Assembly: GCF_900114035.1 (NCBI RefSeq) | Contig: NZ_FORP01000014.1 | Span: forward strand, 124,001 to 188,000 | Direction: 5' to 3' | Length of the DNA stretch: 64,000 bases | Source: Amycolatopsis sacchari | GTDB taxonomy: Bacteria > Actinomycetota > Actinomycetes > Mycobacteriales > Pseudonocardiaceae | Part shown: piece after piece, positions 47,843 through 57,184 of the stretch | How positions within the stretch are numbered: the stretch's first letter is position 1 | How the letters are laid out: each line of letters starts with the position of its first letter | Position numbers and translations under genes: made by a program | The notes under the pieces: generated by a model | Seen by the model: only the letters and a program-made list of their open reading frames with translations | Told to the model about the DNA's origin: nothing | Databases searched by the model: none

Positions 47843-48957
47843 TGCGAAACGACCTCCGCCACCTTGCTCAGCGGCTCGCTCAGCGCGTCGACCGCCGAGG
47901 CGAACTCCTTGACCTGGTCCTGGCTCAGCTCGGTGTAGTAGCGGAACCCGTCGCCGTTGCGCACGGCGTCGAGCAGCTTCTGCACGTTCGCGAACTGACT
48001 GTCGACAGTGGACACCAGCTGCGGGTCCTTCGCCTGCAGGATGGGCCGCAGCGCCTGCACCGCGCCCTTCGAGCCGTCCACATTGGCCTGGAAGTCCCAC
48101 AGGTCCGTGTGCGAGAAGGTCTCCTCCTCGCCGGTGATCTTGCCGGTGGCGACCTCGTCGAGCAGTTCCTTGGCGCCGTTGGCGAGGTCCAGCGGGTTCA
48201 GCTCCAGCGTCTTCGCGCGGTTCACCAGGTCGTTGACGTCGGCGACGAGCTTGTCCGCGATCTGCCCGCTGTCCGGCTGCAGGCCGCTGACCCACAGATC
48301 CTTCTCCAGCCGGTGGAAGCCGGTGAACTGCTGGCCCTCTTCGAGGTCCGCCTCGCGGACGTCGATCGCCGGGTCGAGGTCGCCGAACTTCTCCGCGACC
48401 GGCTCGATGCGCTCGTAGTAGACGCGCGTGGTCGCGTAGCGGGCCTTCGCGTCCGCGACGTTGCCGGACTTGACGGCGTCGGCGAACTTCTGCGTCTCGG
48501 TCTGCAGCGCGGCGGTCTGACTGGCCACATAGGACGCGTAGCTCTTGGTCGCGGCGGCCAGTTCCGCGTTCGCGTCGGCCTGCTTGGTCGCGCCGCCGGT
48601 CACGGTGAAGGGGCCGCGGATGCCGTCACCGGCCATGCCCGGCTTGCACGCGGTCTGGTAGGTGCCGGCCTCCGCGACCTCGACGGTGAGCTTCCGGGTC
48701 AGCCCCGGCGCGATGTTCTCGACCTCGCCCATGATCCGGTCGCCCTCGGCGTAGAGGTAGAACTCGGTCACCTTGGTGCCCTTGTTGTTCACCTCGAACG
48801 TGAGGTTGCCCGCGTTCGCCGTGGTCGAGGACACCTCGCACGCGGTGTCCGAGGCGGACACGGTGATCGGCCCGCCGCCACCGGACTGCTGGTTGCCACC
48901 GGAGCACGCGGCGAGGGGCAGCAGCGCGGCGATCCCCACGATCAGTGTCTTGCGCAA
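47839..48957 (-). CDS. efeO: iron uptake lipoprotein EfeO (cupredoxin-M75)
   Basis: A 372-residue secreted lipoprotein with lipobox LAAC. The N-terminal cupredoxin-like domain (about 30-120) is followed by the M75/imelysin-like domain (about 130-370) with FTGFHRLEKDLW, whose HxxE is the family's metal motif. It captures iron outside the membrane and passes it to EfeU. TTG 48957 is chosen, 5 nt after AAGGAG; GTG 48963 overlaps the efeU stop but directly abuts that site. Confidence 0.93.
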   Translation of the reverse strand: MRKTLIVGIAALLPLAACSGGNQQSGGGGPITVSASDTACEVSSTTANAGNLTFEVNNKGTKVTEFYLYAEGDRIMGEVENIAPGLTRKLTVEVAEAGTYQTACKPGMAGDGIRGPFTVTGGATKQADANAELAAATKSYASYVASQTAALQTETQKFADAVKSGNVADAKARYATTRVYYERIEPVAEKFGDLDPAIDVREADLEEGQQFTGFHRLEKDLWVSGLQPDSGQIADKLVADVNDLVNRAKTLELNPLDLANGAKELLDEVATGKITGEEETFSHTDLWDFQANVDGSKGAVQALRPILQAKDPQLVSTVDSQFANVQKLLDAVRNGDGFRYYTELSQDQVKEFASAVDALSEPLSKVAEVVSQ

Positions 48958-48959
48958 GG

Positions 48960-49793
48960 TCACTCCTTCGTGCCCGCGAGGGCTGGTTTCGCGGCGGTGC
49001 GCCGCAGGAACAGCGGCAGCACGACCACGACGTAGGCCACCCAGGCGACGGCCTGCAGCACCGTGGTCTGCTGCGAGTAGTTGAAGATCCCCTTGAGCAG
49101 CGCCCCGTACCAGGACGTCTCGGGGATGACGCCGGACGCGTCGAAGGCGAGGGTGTGCAGCCCGGGCAGGAACGCCGCCTCCTGCAGGTCGTGCAGGCCG
49201 TAGCCGAGCACCCCCGCGGCGACGAACACCAGCAGCACGCCGGTGATCGTGAAGAACCTGCCGAGGTCGAACCGGACCGCGCCGCGGTAGAGCAGGTACG
49301 CGATGGTGACGGCGGCCGCGATGCCGATCGCGAACCCGATCAGCGGCTGCGTGGTGCCGCCCTGCGCGCTCTGGACGGTCGCGTAGAAGAAGACGGCGGT
49401 CTCCAGGCCCTCGCGACCGACCGCGAGGAACGACAGCAGCAGGACCGCGAGCGGGCCCACGGCGAGCGCGTCGTCCATCTTCCCGCGCAGTTCGGCGGCG
49501 ATGCTCTTCGACGCCTTGCGCATCCAGAAGATCATCGCGGTGACGAACGCGACCGCGACGATCGAGAGGCTGCCGCCGAGCAGTTCCTGCTGCTCGAAGG
49601 ACAGCTGCGCGGTGGTGTAGGTCAGCACCGCGCCGACGGCGACGGACAGCAGCACGGCCACCCCGACGCCCGGCCACACCCAGCGCAGCGCCTCCCGCCG
49701 CCCCGTCTTCACGAGGAAGGCGACGAGGATACTCACGACCAGTGCGGCTTCGAGCCCTTCGCGAAGGCCGATGAGCAGGCTCGAGAACAACAA
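48960..49793 (-). CDS. efeU: high-affinity iron permease EfeU (FTR1 family)
   Basis: A 277-residue inner-membrane protein with seven hydrophobic segments. The two REGLE motifs that bind iron lie in LREGLEAAL (about 10-18) and GREGLETAV (about 125-133). It carries ferric iron through the membrane using EfeO and EfeB. TTG 49793 lies 7 nt after GAGGAGG. It is first in the efeU-efeO-efeB operon, behind an IdeR-like box at 49830-49848. Confidence 0.95.
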   Translation of the reverse strand: MLFSSLLIGLREGLEAALVVSILVAFLVKTGRREALRWVWPGVGVAVLLSVAVGAVLTYTTAQLSFEQQELLGGSLSIVAVAFVTAMIFWMRKASKSIAAELRGKMDDALAVGPLAVLLLSFLAVGREGLETAVFFYATVQSAQGGTTQPLIGFAIGIAAAVTIAYLLYRGAVRFDLGRFFTITGVLLVFVAAGVLGYGLHDLQEAAFLPGLHTLAFDASGVIPETSWYGALLKGIFNYSQQTTVLQAVAWVAYVVVVLPLFLRRTAAKPALAGTKE

Positions 49794-49829
49794 CTTGGGG
49801 CCTCCTCAGTGCGGTCCGACCAGATGTTT

Positions 49830-49848
49830 TTAGGTAAGGCTTTCCTGT
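49830..49848 (-). promoter_or_regulatory. IdeR/DmdR iron box upstream of efeUOB
   Basis: TTAGGTAAGGCTTTCCTGT matches the IdeR/DtxR consensus TTAGGTTAGGCTAACCTAA at 14 of 19 positions. It lies 37 bp before the efeU start, where iron-loaded IdeR would block transcription when iron is plentiful. Confidence 0.75.
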
Positions 49849-50006
49849 CTGTCCAGGGCCTTCGGGCCTCCGCGGTCCGGCGGAACGGGTATAACGGACA
49901 TCGCCAAAACCGTTTCCGCTGGTCAGGGGCCTGCCGAAGGTCAGGTAACGGTTTGTGTGATTCCGGCGGCACTGGACACGGGAAGCGCTCCCGCTAACCT
50001 GATCCG

Positions 50007-50663
50007 GTGGTTGAGCCCACCCCTTCGAGGGAACACACGCCATCGCGGTCGTGGGCGTCGTTGTGGCTCGCCATCGGGCTCGTCGCGACCGGGCTCGTGT
50101 TGATCTTCACGCTGGGCACGACCAGGCCGGTCACGTCGGAGGAGGCTCCCACCCCGCCGCCGGCCGCCCCGGCCCCCTCGGTTTCCCCCGCCGCGCCGCG
50201 ACCCGCCGCCGCCCCGCCCGCCGACCGGCCGACCCGGTCGGACGAGGCGGAACTGGACACGTGGGCGAGGCAGCTCGCGGGGCCGACCAAGCTGCCGGCC
50301 GCGCTGCTGTCGGCCTACGGGCGGGCCGAGATGCGCATGCGTGGTGAGGCGCCGGCGTGCCACCTGTCATGGGCGACGCTCGCCGGGCTCGGCCAGGTCC
50401 AGGCCGTGGGTTCGGGTCCGCTGCCGGTGCCGCAGCCGGTCTGGGACCGCTGGAACGCCCGCGCGACGCACGACGGCAAGAAGCCCGACCAGCGCAACGT
50501 CGCCGACGCCGCCTACACCGTCGCCCGTGCCCTGTGCTCGGGCGGCGGGGACCTGACCACGGCGAACGGCTGGTGGCAGGCCGTGCTCGGCTACACGCAG
50601 TCGCCACAGGACACGCAGGACGTGCTGAACGCGGCGAACACCTTCGCCGCGGCAAAACCCTGA
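50007..50663 (+). CDS. lytic-transglycosylase-like membrane protein lacking the catalytic Glu
   Basis: A 218-residue protein: a short cytoplasmic head, one membrane anchor (about 16-36), a Pro/Ala-rich linker (about 45-78), and a domain that aligns with the intact transglycosylase at 57185. LSAYGRAEMRM...CHLSWATLAGLGQVQ aligns with LKAYRNAADLM...CHIDWALIASIGRIE, so the catalytic Glu (E135 there) is Gln here (Q132). The central GPTQFIPSTW segment is also missing. It is likely a non-catalytic wall-binding relative. GTG 50007. In M. tuberculosis a transglycosylase-type lipoprotein (lpqU) lies between mazG and eno. Confidence 0.75.
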   Translation: MVEPTPSREHTPSRSWASLWLAIGLVATGLVLIFTLGTTRPVTSEEAPTPPPAAPAPSVSPAAPRPAAAPPADRPTRSDEAELDTWARQLAGPTKLPAALLSAYGRAEMRMRGEAPACHLSWATLAGLGQVQAVGSGPLPVPQPVWDRWNARATHDGKKPDQRNVADAAYTVARALCSGGGDLTTANGWWQAVLGYTQSPQDTQDVLNAANTFAAAKP

Positions 50664-50667
50664 AAAC

Positions 50668-50705
50668 GGCCGGGCCGCGGGGAACACCCGTCCCGCGACC
50701 CGGCC
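50668..50705. terminator. terminator between convergent genes
   Basis: GGCCGGGCCGCGGG (50668-50681) pairs with CCCGCGACCCGGCC (50692-50705), 13 of 14 bases. AAAA precedes it and a T-rich stretch follows. It separates the transglycosylase-like gene from the convergent three-gene operon. Confidence 0.75.
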
Positions 50706-50745
50706 TTCCCGGTTTTTCAGGAATCCATTTCCCGAATCCCGCACG

Positions 50746-51519
50746 TCATTTGCTGGGCTTGAGCTTCCACTTCTGGATGCCGCTCCGGTATTGCTTGATC
50801 ATGTCCCGGACGATTTTGCGGGTTTCGTCGTCGTAGCTCCTGGTCAGGTGCAGCGTCGTCGAATGCGCGAACAGCCTGGTCGTCTGTGTCCTCAGGCTCG
50901 CGACGAGGATGTCCTTGATCGCGCGGTCCACCTCGACGCTGAAGAAAGCCAGCGCGACTTCCGGGAGACCGTCGCGGTTCAGCCTGGCGTGGCCGATGCT
51001 GAACGAGTGCTTCTTGACCTCCTTGTGCACCGAGCTGAACAGGTTGGGGCCGCTCATGCCCTCCTTGTCGTACTGGCGGAGCTGGTCGATGGCCGCCTGC
51101 GCCGCCGCGCCCGCGGGGCCGCCCAGCAGGCTGACCAGGATCTTGAACGCGACTTCCGAGAGCTTGAACTCGGTCTTGTCCTCCCGGTAGGTGTTGCCCC
51201 CGAAGTTGTCGGTCTTGTAGCCGAGGTCGACCAGCTTGCCGACGTACTTCTTGTACCACTCCAAGGGTTTTTCGACGGGATCGACTTCCGCGCGGGTCGC
51301 CAGTTCGCACAGCAGGCCGCTTTCGTCGAGGTCGAGCTTCTGCCCCTCGGAGAGCTGGCCGTCCTGCGTCATGGCCTGTTTGCCGTCCAGCAGCGTGAGG
51401 CTGGCCTGGCCGGGAACCGGGTCGTCGCCGCGTGACTGCACCGGCACGCTGACGTCCGCGGCCGCGAGGAGCGGCGAGAGGTCCCAGTTGGTGACTTCCT
51501 GGATGGTGGGCTGGCCCAT
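50746..51519 (-). CDS. unknown protein A of a three-paralog operon
   Basis: A 257-residue cytosolic-looking protein that I do not recognise. It is related to its two operon partners. It shares a W-rich helix (LEWYKKYVGKLVDLGY, about 87-102) with protein C, and its C-terminal half (HSFSIGHARLNRDG ... VALAFFSVEVDR ... TTLHLTRSYDDETRKIV) aligns block by block with protein B. The alternating polar and hydrophobic pattern suggests several beta strands between helices. No catalytic motif, signal or membrane helix is seen. ATG 51519 has GAAGGAG upstream. It is last in the operon. Confidence 0.7.
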   Translation of the reverse strand: MGQPTIQEVTNWDLSPLLAAADVSVPVQSRGDDPVPGQASLTLLDGKQAMTQDGQLSEGQKLDLDESGLLCELATRAEVDPVEKPLEWYKKYVGKLVDLGYKTDNFGGNTYREDKTEFKLSEVAFKILVSLLGGPAGAAAQAAIDQLRQYDKEGMSGPNLFSSVHKEVKKHSFSIGHARLNRDGLPEVALAFFSVEVDRAIKDILVASLRTQTTRLFAHSTTLHLTRSYDDETRKIVRDMIKQYRSGIQKWKLKPSK

Positions 51520-51530
51520 GGTCGGCTCCT

Positions 51531-52208
51531 TCATCGGTTGAGCTTGAACTTCGTGAAAATCTGTTTCTTCCGTGCCGCGAGGTATTCGTTGATCTTGGGC
51601 TCGAACATGTCGAAGTACTGCTGGTTCCACCGGGCGACGAGCTTCGCCGACTGGACCGAGGCCCGGGTCGCGACCTGTTCGCCGAGGACGAAGTCGTGCA
51701 CCCGCCGGGTGATGTTGAGGTAGACGAACCCGCACGTCATGCTGAGCCCCCCGCCGGGGCCCTGCCGGACGCTGCCGAACGAGATCGCGTTCTTTTCGGT
51801 GCTGCTTTCCGCGGACTGGAACGGTTTCGCCGCGGGTTCGCCTTCCTCGATGAGCCGCTCCACCGCCTTGATGGCGCTGCGCACGGCCTCGATCTCTTCG
51901 TCGCCCATCCCGCTTTCCAGGCTGCGCGCGAGGCGGTGCAGGAGTTTTTCGCCCGGCTGGGCGGCGAGCAGCGGTAACCCGATGATCTGCCAGTTGTCCC
52001 AGCCTGCCTGTGAGGAGTAGACGTTGACGAAACGGTCCATCCACTGCTGCGGCTGGGCGATCCAGTCCACCTGCTCGTTGGTCCGCAGTTGCGCGCACCG
52101 CAGCGACCGGTCGATCTGGTCCTGCTGGCGCTCCGGCACGGTCGCACCCGTGACGGCACCGAACCCCTGGCCGGAAGCGGCGCTGAGCACCAGTTCCGGC
52201 GCGCTCAC
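51531..52208 (-). CDS. unknown protein B of a three-paralog operon
   Basis: A 225-residue protein of unknown family. The first half has a W-containing helix (QPQQWMDRFVNVYSSQAGW, about 52-70) like the one in the partners. The second half has KNAISFGSVRQGPGGG and MTCGFVYLNITRRVHDFVLGEQVATRAS, which match protein A's VKKHSFSIGHARLNRDG and ALAFFSVEVDRAIKDILVASLRTQ. A basic tail, ARKKQIFTKFKLNR, ends it, similar to A's QKWKLKPSK. GTG 52208 overlaps the upstream stop (GTGA). Its stretch 51541-51600 has only 29 of 60 G+C, well below the neighbourhood. Confidence 0.7.
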   Translation of the reverse strand: MSAPELVLSAASGQGFGAVTGATVPERQQDQIDRSLRCAQLRTNEQVDWIAQPQQWMDRFVNVYSSQAGWDNWQIIGLPLLAAQPGEKLLHRLARSLESGMGDEEIEAVRSAIKAVERLIEEGEPAAKPFQSAESSTEKNAISFGSVRQGPGGGLSMTCGFVYLNITRRVHDFVLGEQVATRASVQSAKLVARWNQQYFDMFEPKINEYLAARKKQIFTKFKLNR

Positions 52209-52930
52209 GTCGGCAGGTCCGTGACTTCGTCCTCGGGTGGCACCGGCACGATCAGCTTGCGCCAGTTCCCCAGGCCGTCCAGGAGTTTCTGGACGGTCTT
52301 CGCGTCGTAGCTGCTCTCGACGAGTTTGCCGCGCCAGTGCACGATCCACAGCAGGGATTTCGCGTCGGGCAGGTCGTCCAGTGCGGGCGCGCACCGCTGC
52401 GAGTCCTGCAGCCAGGCGAAGGAAAGGGCGAGCTGGTTGCCCTCGTCGGAGTGGAAGAGGTGTGCGACGCCACGGCACAACGCCTCGGGTTGCGGGTCGG
52501 CGAGGTCGATCCCCGCGTACTCGTCGGACTGCGCGACCGCCGCGGAGAAGGCCTTCTCGATCGCGGCGCGGTCGCCCTTCGCGGCGGTCTTTTCGAGGTT
52601 CTTCACCAGGTGGGCGACGACCTGTTCGCCGTAGGTCTCCTTCAGCGAGGTCGGGTGTTCGGCCTGCTGCGGGATCTCCCGCTGCGGGTTCCGCCAGCCG
52701 AGTTCGGTGAGTTTTTCGGTGAGAGCGCTGAACCACTCCTTGAACTTCTGCTCGGCGGTGACTTCGCTGTCGGTGGCACGGGCGGTCAGGAGGAACGACT
52801 GCGTGGCCGCTTCCGCCACCGATTGTGAAACACCTTTTTTCACGTTGATCGATATTCGGTCGTCGACCAGGAACGAGGTGGTTTTCCGGCCCGCGGCCAC
52901 CTGATCATGTGTCGAAATGGACTGCTGCAT
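52205..52930 (-). CDS. unknown protein C of a three-paralog operon
   Basis: A 241-residue protein, first in the operon. The shared region FLLTARATDSEVTAEQKFKEW...LTEKLTELGW (about 46-79) aligns with protein A's LLCELATRAEVDPVEKPLEW...VGKLVDLGY. SYDAKTVQKLLDGLGNWRKLIV near the end aligns with A's SYDDETRKIVRDMIKQYRSGI. The middle differs more than in A or B. There is no signal peptide or known motif. GGAGG lies 7 nt before ATG 52930. The next 194 bp upstream hold the likely promoter; I see no operator. Confidence 0.7.
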   Translation of the reverse strand: MQQSISTHDQVAAGRKTTSFLVDDRISINVKKGVSQSVAEAATQSFLLTARATDSEVTAEQKFKEWFSALTEKLTELGWRNPQREIPQQAEHPTSLKETYGEQVVAHLVKNLEKTAAKGDRAAIEKAFSAAVAQSDEYAGIDLADPQPEALCRGVAHLFHSDEGNQLALSFAWLQDSQRCAPALDDLPDAKSLLWIVHWRGKLVESSYDAKTVQKLLDGLGNWRKLIVPVPPEDEVTDLPT

Positions 52931-53124
52931 GATTGCGCCTCCGATTGTTGGCGGTGAATTCAGTATCACCACGGGGGCGCGGACCGGGCCATTCCACATT
53001 AGGCTGGGCTTGAACTCACGCGGAGTAATGCCGAATAACTCTCATCGCCCGCCACGCCTGGAAAGGCCATTCGGGGCGGCATCGAACGTGGTCGGCCCCG
53101 TCCGATCCGGGCTCACTCCTCGTA

Positions 53125-53640
53125 TCAGGGCGCCAGGGGGTTCGGCTTGGTCAGGAAGACCGCACCGGCCACGAGGTGCCCGAACTCCGGCGGCGGTTCG
53201 GCGACGGCGTAACCAGCGGCGGTGTACATCCGGATGTTCCGTTCGCTGCGCGCCCCGGTGTAGAGGTCGAGGTGGCGGACCCCGGCGGGCACCTGTGACT
53301 CGGCGAACTCCAGGAGCCGGCGCCCGATGCCTTCGCCCTGGAGGTCCGGCGCGACCATGAGGCGGCCGATCTCGCAGCGCTCGCCCCTCCGCTCGAGCCG
53401 CACCGCCCCGATCAGGCGTCCGCCCCGCCGGAGTGTGCGGACGTCCATGCGTTCGACCCACTCCCGCACGGTGTCGAGGTCCTCGTGCAGTGCGGGGATC
53501 GCGAGAGTGTCGTTCAGGATCGCCTCGCCGACCCAGCAGCAGCGTTGCAGCACCAGCAGTTCAGGCGCGTCGTCGATCGTCGCGACCGCGAGCGCGCCTG
53601 GCGGCGCCCACTGCCCGGATTCGGTTCGGCTGTTCCCCAC
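53125..53640 (-). CDS. GNAT family N-acetyltransferase
   Basis: A 171-residue acetyltransferase. The acetyl-CoA loop is LMVAPDLQGEGIGRRLLEFAESQ (the usual R/Q-x-x-G-x-G/A pattern), and a late NIRMYTAAGYAVAEP completes the fold. It acetylates an amine on an unknown substrate. GTG 53640 follows GGGGGAG. A TPR protein gene lies 11 bp upstream on the same strand and may be co-expressed. Confidence 0.88.
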   Translation of the reverse strand: MGNSRTESGQWAPPGALAVATIDDAPELLVLQRCCWVGEAILNDTLAIPALHEDLDTVREWVERMDVRTLRRGGRLIGAVRLERRGERCEIGRLMVAPDLQGEGIGRRLLEFAESQVPAGVRHLDLYTGARSERNIRMYTAAGYAVAEPPPEFGHLVAGAVFLTKPNPLAP

Positions 53641-53651
53641 CCGTGCTCCCC

Positions 53652-54056
53652 CTAGCCTTCTTGCAGCCGCACCCGTGCCTTCACCTCGGACAGCGCGTCC
53701 TGGTACTCGGGAACGGGGTTCATCGCCCACGCCATGCGGAGCTGACCGAGCGCCTCGACGAGGCGGCCGAGCCGCTGCAACGTCCGGCCCAGCACGAACC
53801 GCGCGTAGTGGTCGGCAGGGTCCAGCTCCAGCACGCGCGTGAACGCCCGCTCGGCGTGGTTGAGCTGCGCGGAGTGGAAGTACGCCCGGCCCGCGAGCAG
53901 CTGCACGCTGGGTTTGTCCGGCTCGGCCTCCAGCACGGGCCGCAGTGCCTTGAGCGCGTCCAGCGGGCGCCGGTTCTCGACCAGCGCCTCGGCCTGACGG
54001 AACGCCTCGAACCGGTTGTCGGGGACTAGGTCCGGAGTCTGGTTCTCGTCATCCAT
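53652..54056 (-). CDS. small TPR-repeat protein
   Basis: A 134-residue protein made of about three TPR units: FEAFRQAEALVENRRPLDALKALRPVLEAEPD, VQLLAGRAYFHSAQLNHAERAFTRVLELDPAD and YARFVLGRTLQRLGRLVEALGQLRMAWAMNPV, each split by the usual W/L-G-Y and A-P positions. It probably mediates protein contacts. ATG 54056 has no ribosome site, and TTG 54062 is an alternative. The GNAT gene follows 11 bp later. Confidence 0.85.
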   Translation of the reverse strand: MDDENQTPDLVPDNRFEAFRQAEALVENRRPLDALKALRPVLEAEPDKPSVQLLAGRAYFHSAQLNHAERAFTRVLELDPADHYARFVLGRTLQRLGRLVEALGQLRMAWAMNPVPEYQDALSEVKARVRLQEG

Positions 54057-54198
54057 AGACAATCGACGTTACCCCTCGGCAGGCGCTTTCGGCAGGGGTG
54101 CGATCAAGGGGTGGAACGCCCGCATGGTGCACTAGGCGGCTATGAGCGGTGACGACCGAAGGGAGGAGGCGCTCCCATTGACACAGCGCGCTCGTGCC

Positions 54199-54245
54199 TC
54201 ATGGGCGTCCTCGTGGACCGAGGAACGAGGGAAGCGAGGACGCCC

Positions 54246-54249
<4 letters not shown>
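54199..54249 (+). promoter_or_regulatory. 15-bp hairpin enclosing the VOC gene start
   Basis: TCATGGGCGTCCTCG (54199-54213) and CGAGGACGCCCATGA (54235-54249) are perfect reverse complements around a 21-nt loop. The second arm contains the GAGGA ribosome site and the ATG at 54246. The first arm contains another ATG (54201) in the same frame. Confidence 0.8.
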
Positions 54250-56050
<1,801 letters not shown>

Positions 56051-56053
56051 CGC

Positions 56054-56605
56054 GTGACCCAGCGAGGCAGGGAGCGCACGCGGGGCCGTCGCACGGATCG
56101 CCGTGCCGACGGCCAGCCCGCGCGCCCTGCCTCCGGGTCCACGCGGGTCGAGGGCAGACCGCGGCGCGTGCGCCGGGTGCGTTCGCGGTTGCGCCGGGGC
56201 CTCGGCGTCAAACCCCAGACCGGCGCCACCCGCGTGCTGGGCATGTCCACCACGCGCCGGGCCGCGGTGCTGGCGATCGTGGTGTGCGCGCTGGCGTTCA
56301 CGCTCGCGGTGCCGTTGCGGACCTACCTGAGCCAGCGGTCGGAGATCGCGGAGCAGGAGCAGCGGCAGTCCGAGCTGCAGAAGGAGGTCGCCGAGCTGCA
56401 GGCCCGGCAGGCGGCGCTGAACGACCCGGCGCAGGTGGAGGCTGAGGCGCGCCGCCGGCTGCGGTACGTCATGCCGGGCGAGACGCCCTACCTCGTCCAG
56501 CTGCCCCAGGACACCCAGCAGAACCCGCAGCAACAGCCGCAGCAGCAACCCGGGCCGGGTGACGCGGCCTGGTACGAGCAGCTCTGGTCCACGCTCGGGG
56601 GCTGA
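56054..56605 (+). CDS. FtsB/DivIC-like septum formation initiator
   Basis: A 183-residue bitopic protein: a very basic cytoplasmic head (1-72), one membrane helix (about 74-93, AVLAIVVCALAFTLAVPL), a coiled coil (about 98-125, SEIAEQEQRQSELQKEVAELQARQ) and a Gln/Pro-rich tail. It is the actinobacterial FtsB/DivIC form (Rv1024 position) that joins the FtsQ/FtsL cell-division complex. GTG 56054, 4 bp after eno. The Gln-rich tail is longer than in mycobacteria. Confidence 0.9.
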   Translation: MTQRGRERTRGRRTDRRADGQPARPASGSTRVEGRPRRVRRVRSRLRRGLGVKPQTGATRVLGMSTTRRAAVLAIVVCALAFTLAVPLRTYLSQRSEIAEQEQRQSELQKEVAELQARQAALNDPAQVEAEARRRLRYVMPGETPYLVQLPQDTQQNPQQQPQQQPGPGDAAWYEQLWSTLGG

Positions 56606-56629
56606 CGCACCGCTTGCGACAATGGGGGC

Positions 56630-57130
56630 GTGGAACAGACGTCTTCGTTCGAGCCGGTGACGGAAGCCGACCGCGAGATCATCGCGCAGCAGCTCGGCCG
56701 CCCGCCGCGGGCACTGCGTGCGATCGCCGCGCGCTGCCCCAGCGGCCATCCGTCCGTGGTGCAGACCAACCCGCGGCTCGAGAACGGCACGCCGTTCCCC
56801 ACGCTGTACTACCTCACGTGCCCGCGGCTGGCGTCGCTCGTCGGGCGCCTGGAGGCGTCCGGGCTGATGAAGGAGATGACCGAGCGGCTGTCCGTCGACG
56901 AGGAGCTGGCCGCGGCCTACCAGCGGGCCCACGAGTCCTACCTCGCCCAGCGCGACGCGATCGAGCCGCTCGGCCACCAGGTCACCGCGGGCGGGATGCC
57001 GGGGCGCGTGAAGTGCCTGCACGTCCACCTCGCGCACACCCTCGCCTGCGGCCCCGGCGTGAACCCGTTCGGTGACGAGACGCTCGAACTCCTGAAGCCG
57101 GACTGGCCCTCCGGCGACTGCGCGGCGTAA
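56630..57130 (+). CDS. DUF501 protein
   Basis: A 166-residue protein of the DUF501 family, whose members lie between the FtsB-like and exopolyphosphatase genes in actinobacteria (Rv1025 position). Conserved stretches are IAARCPSGHPSVVQTNPRL, PFPTLYYLTCPRL and MPGRVKCLHVHLAHTLACGPG; the Cys/His residues could bind metal. The function is unknown. GTG 56630 follows GGGGG. The transglycosylase gene starts 55 bp downstream. Confidence 0.88.
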   Translation: MEQTSSFEPVTEADREIIAQQLGRPPRALRAIAARCPSGHPSVVQTNPRLENGTPFPTLYYLTCPRLASLVGRLEASGLMKEMTERLSVDEELAAAYQRAHESYLAQRDAIEPLGHQVTAGGMPGRVKCLHVHLAHTLACGPGVNPFGDETLELLKPDWPSGDCAA

Positions 57131-57184
57131 CGCTCTTGCTCCTCCCGGGGATAGGCCCAGCGTGGGACGGGGAGGAGCTGGGGC

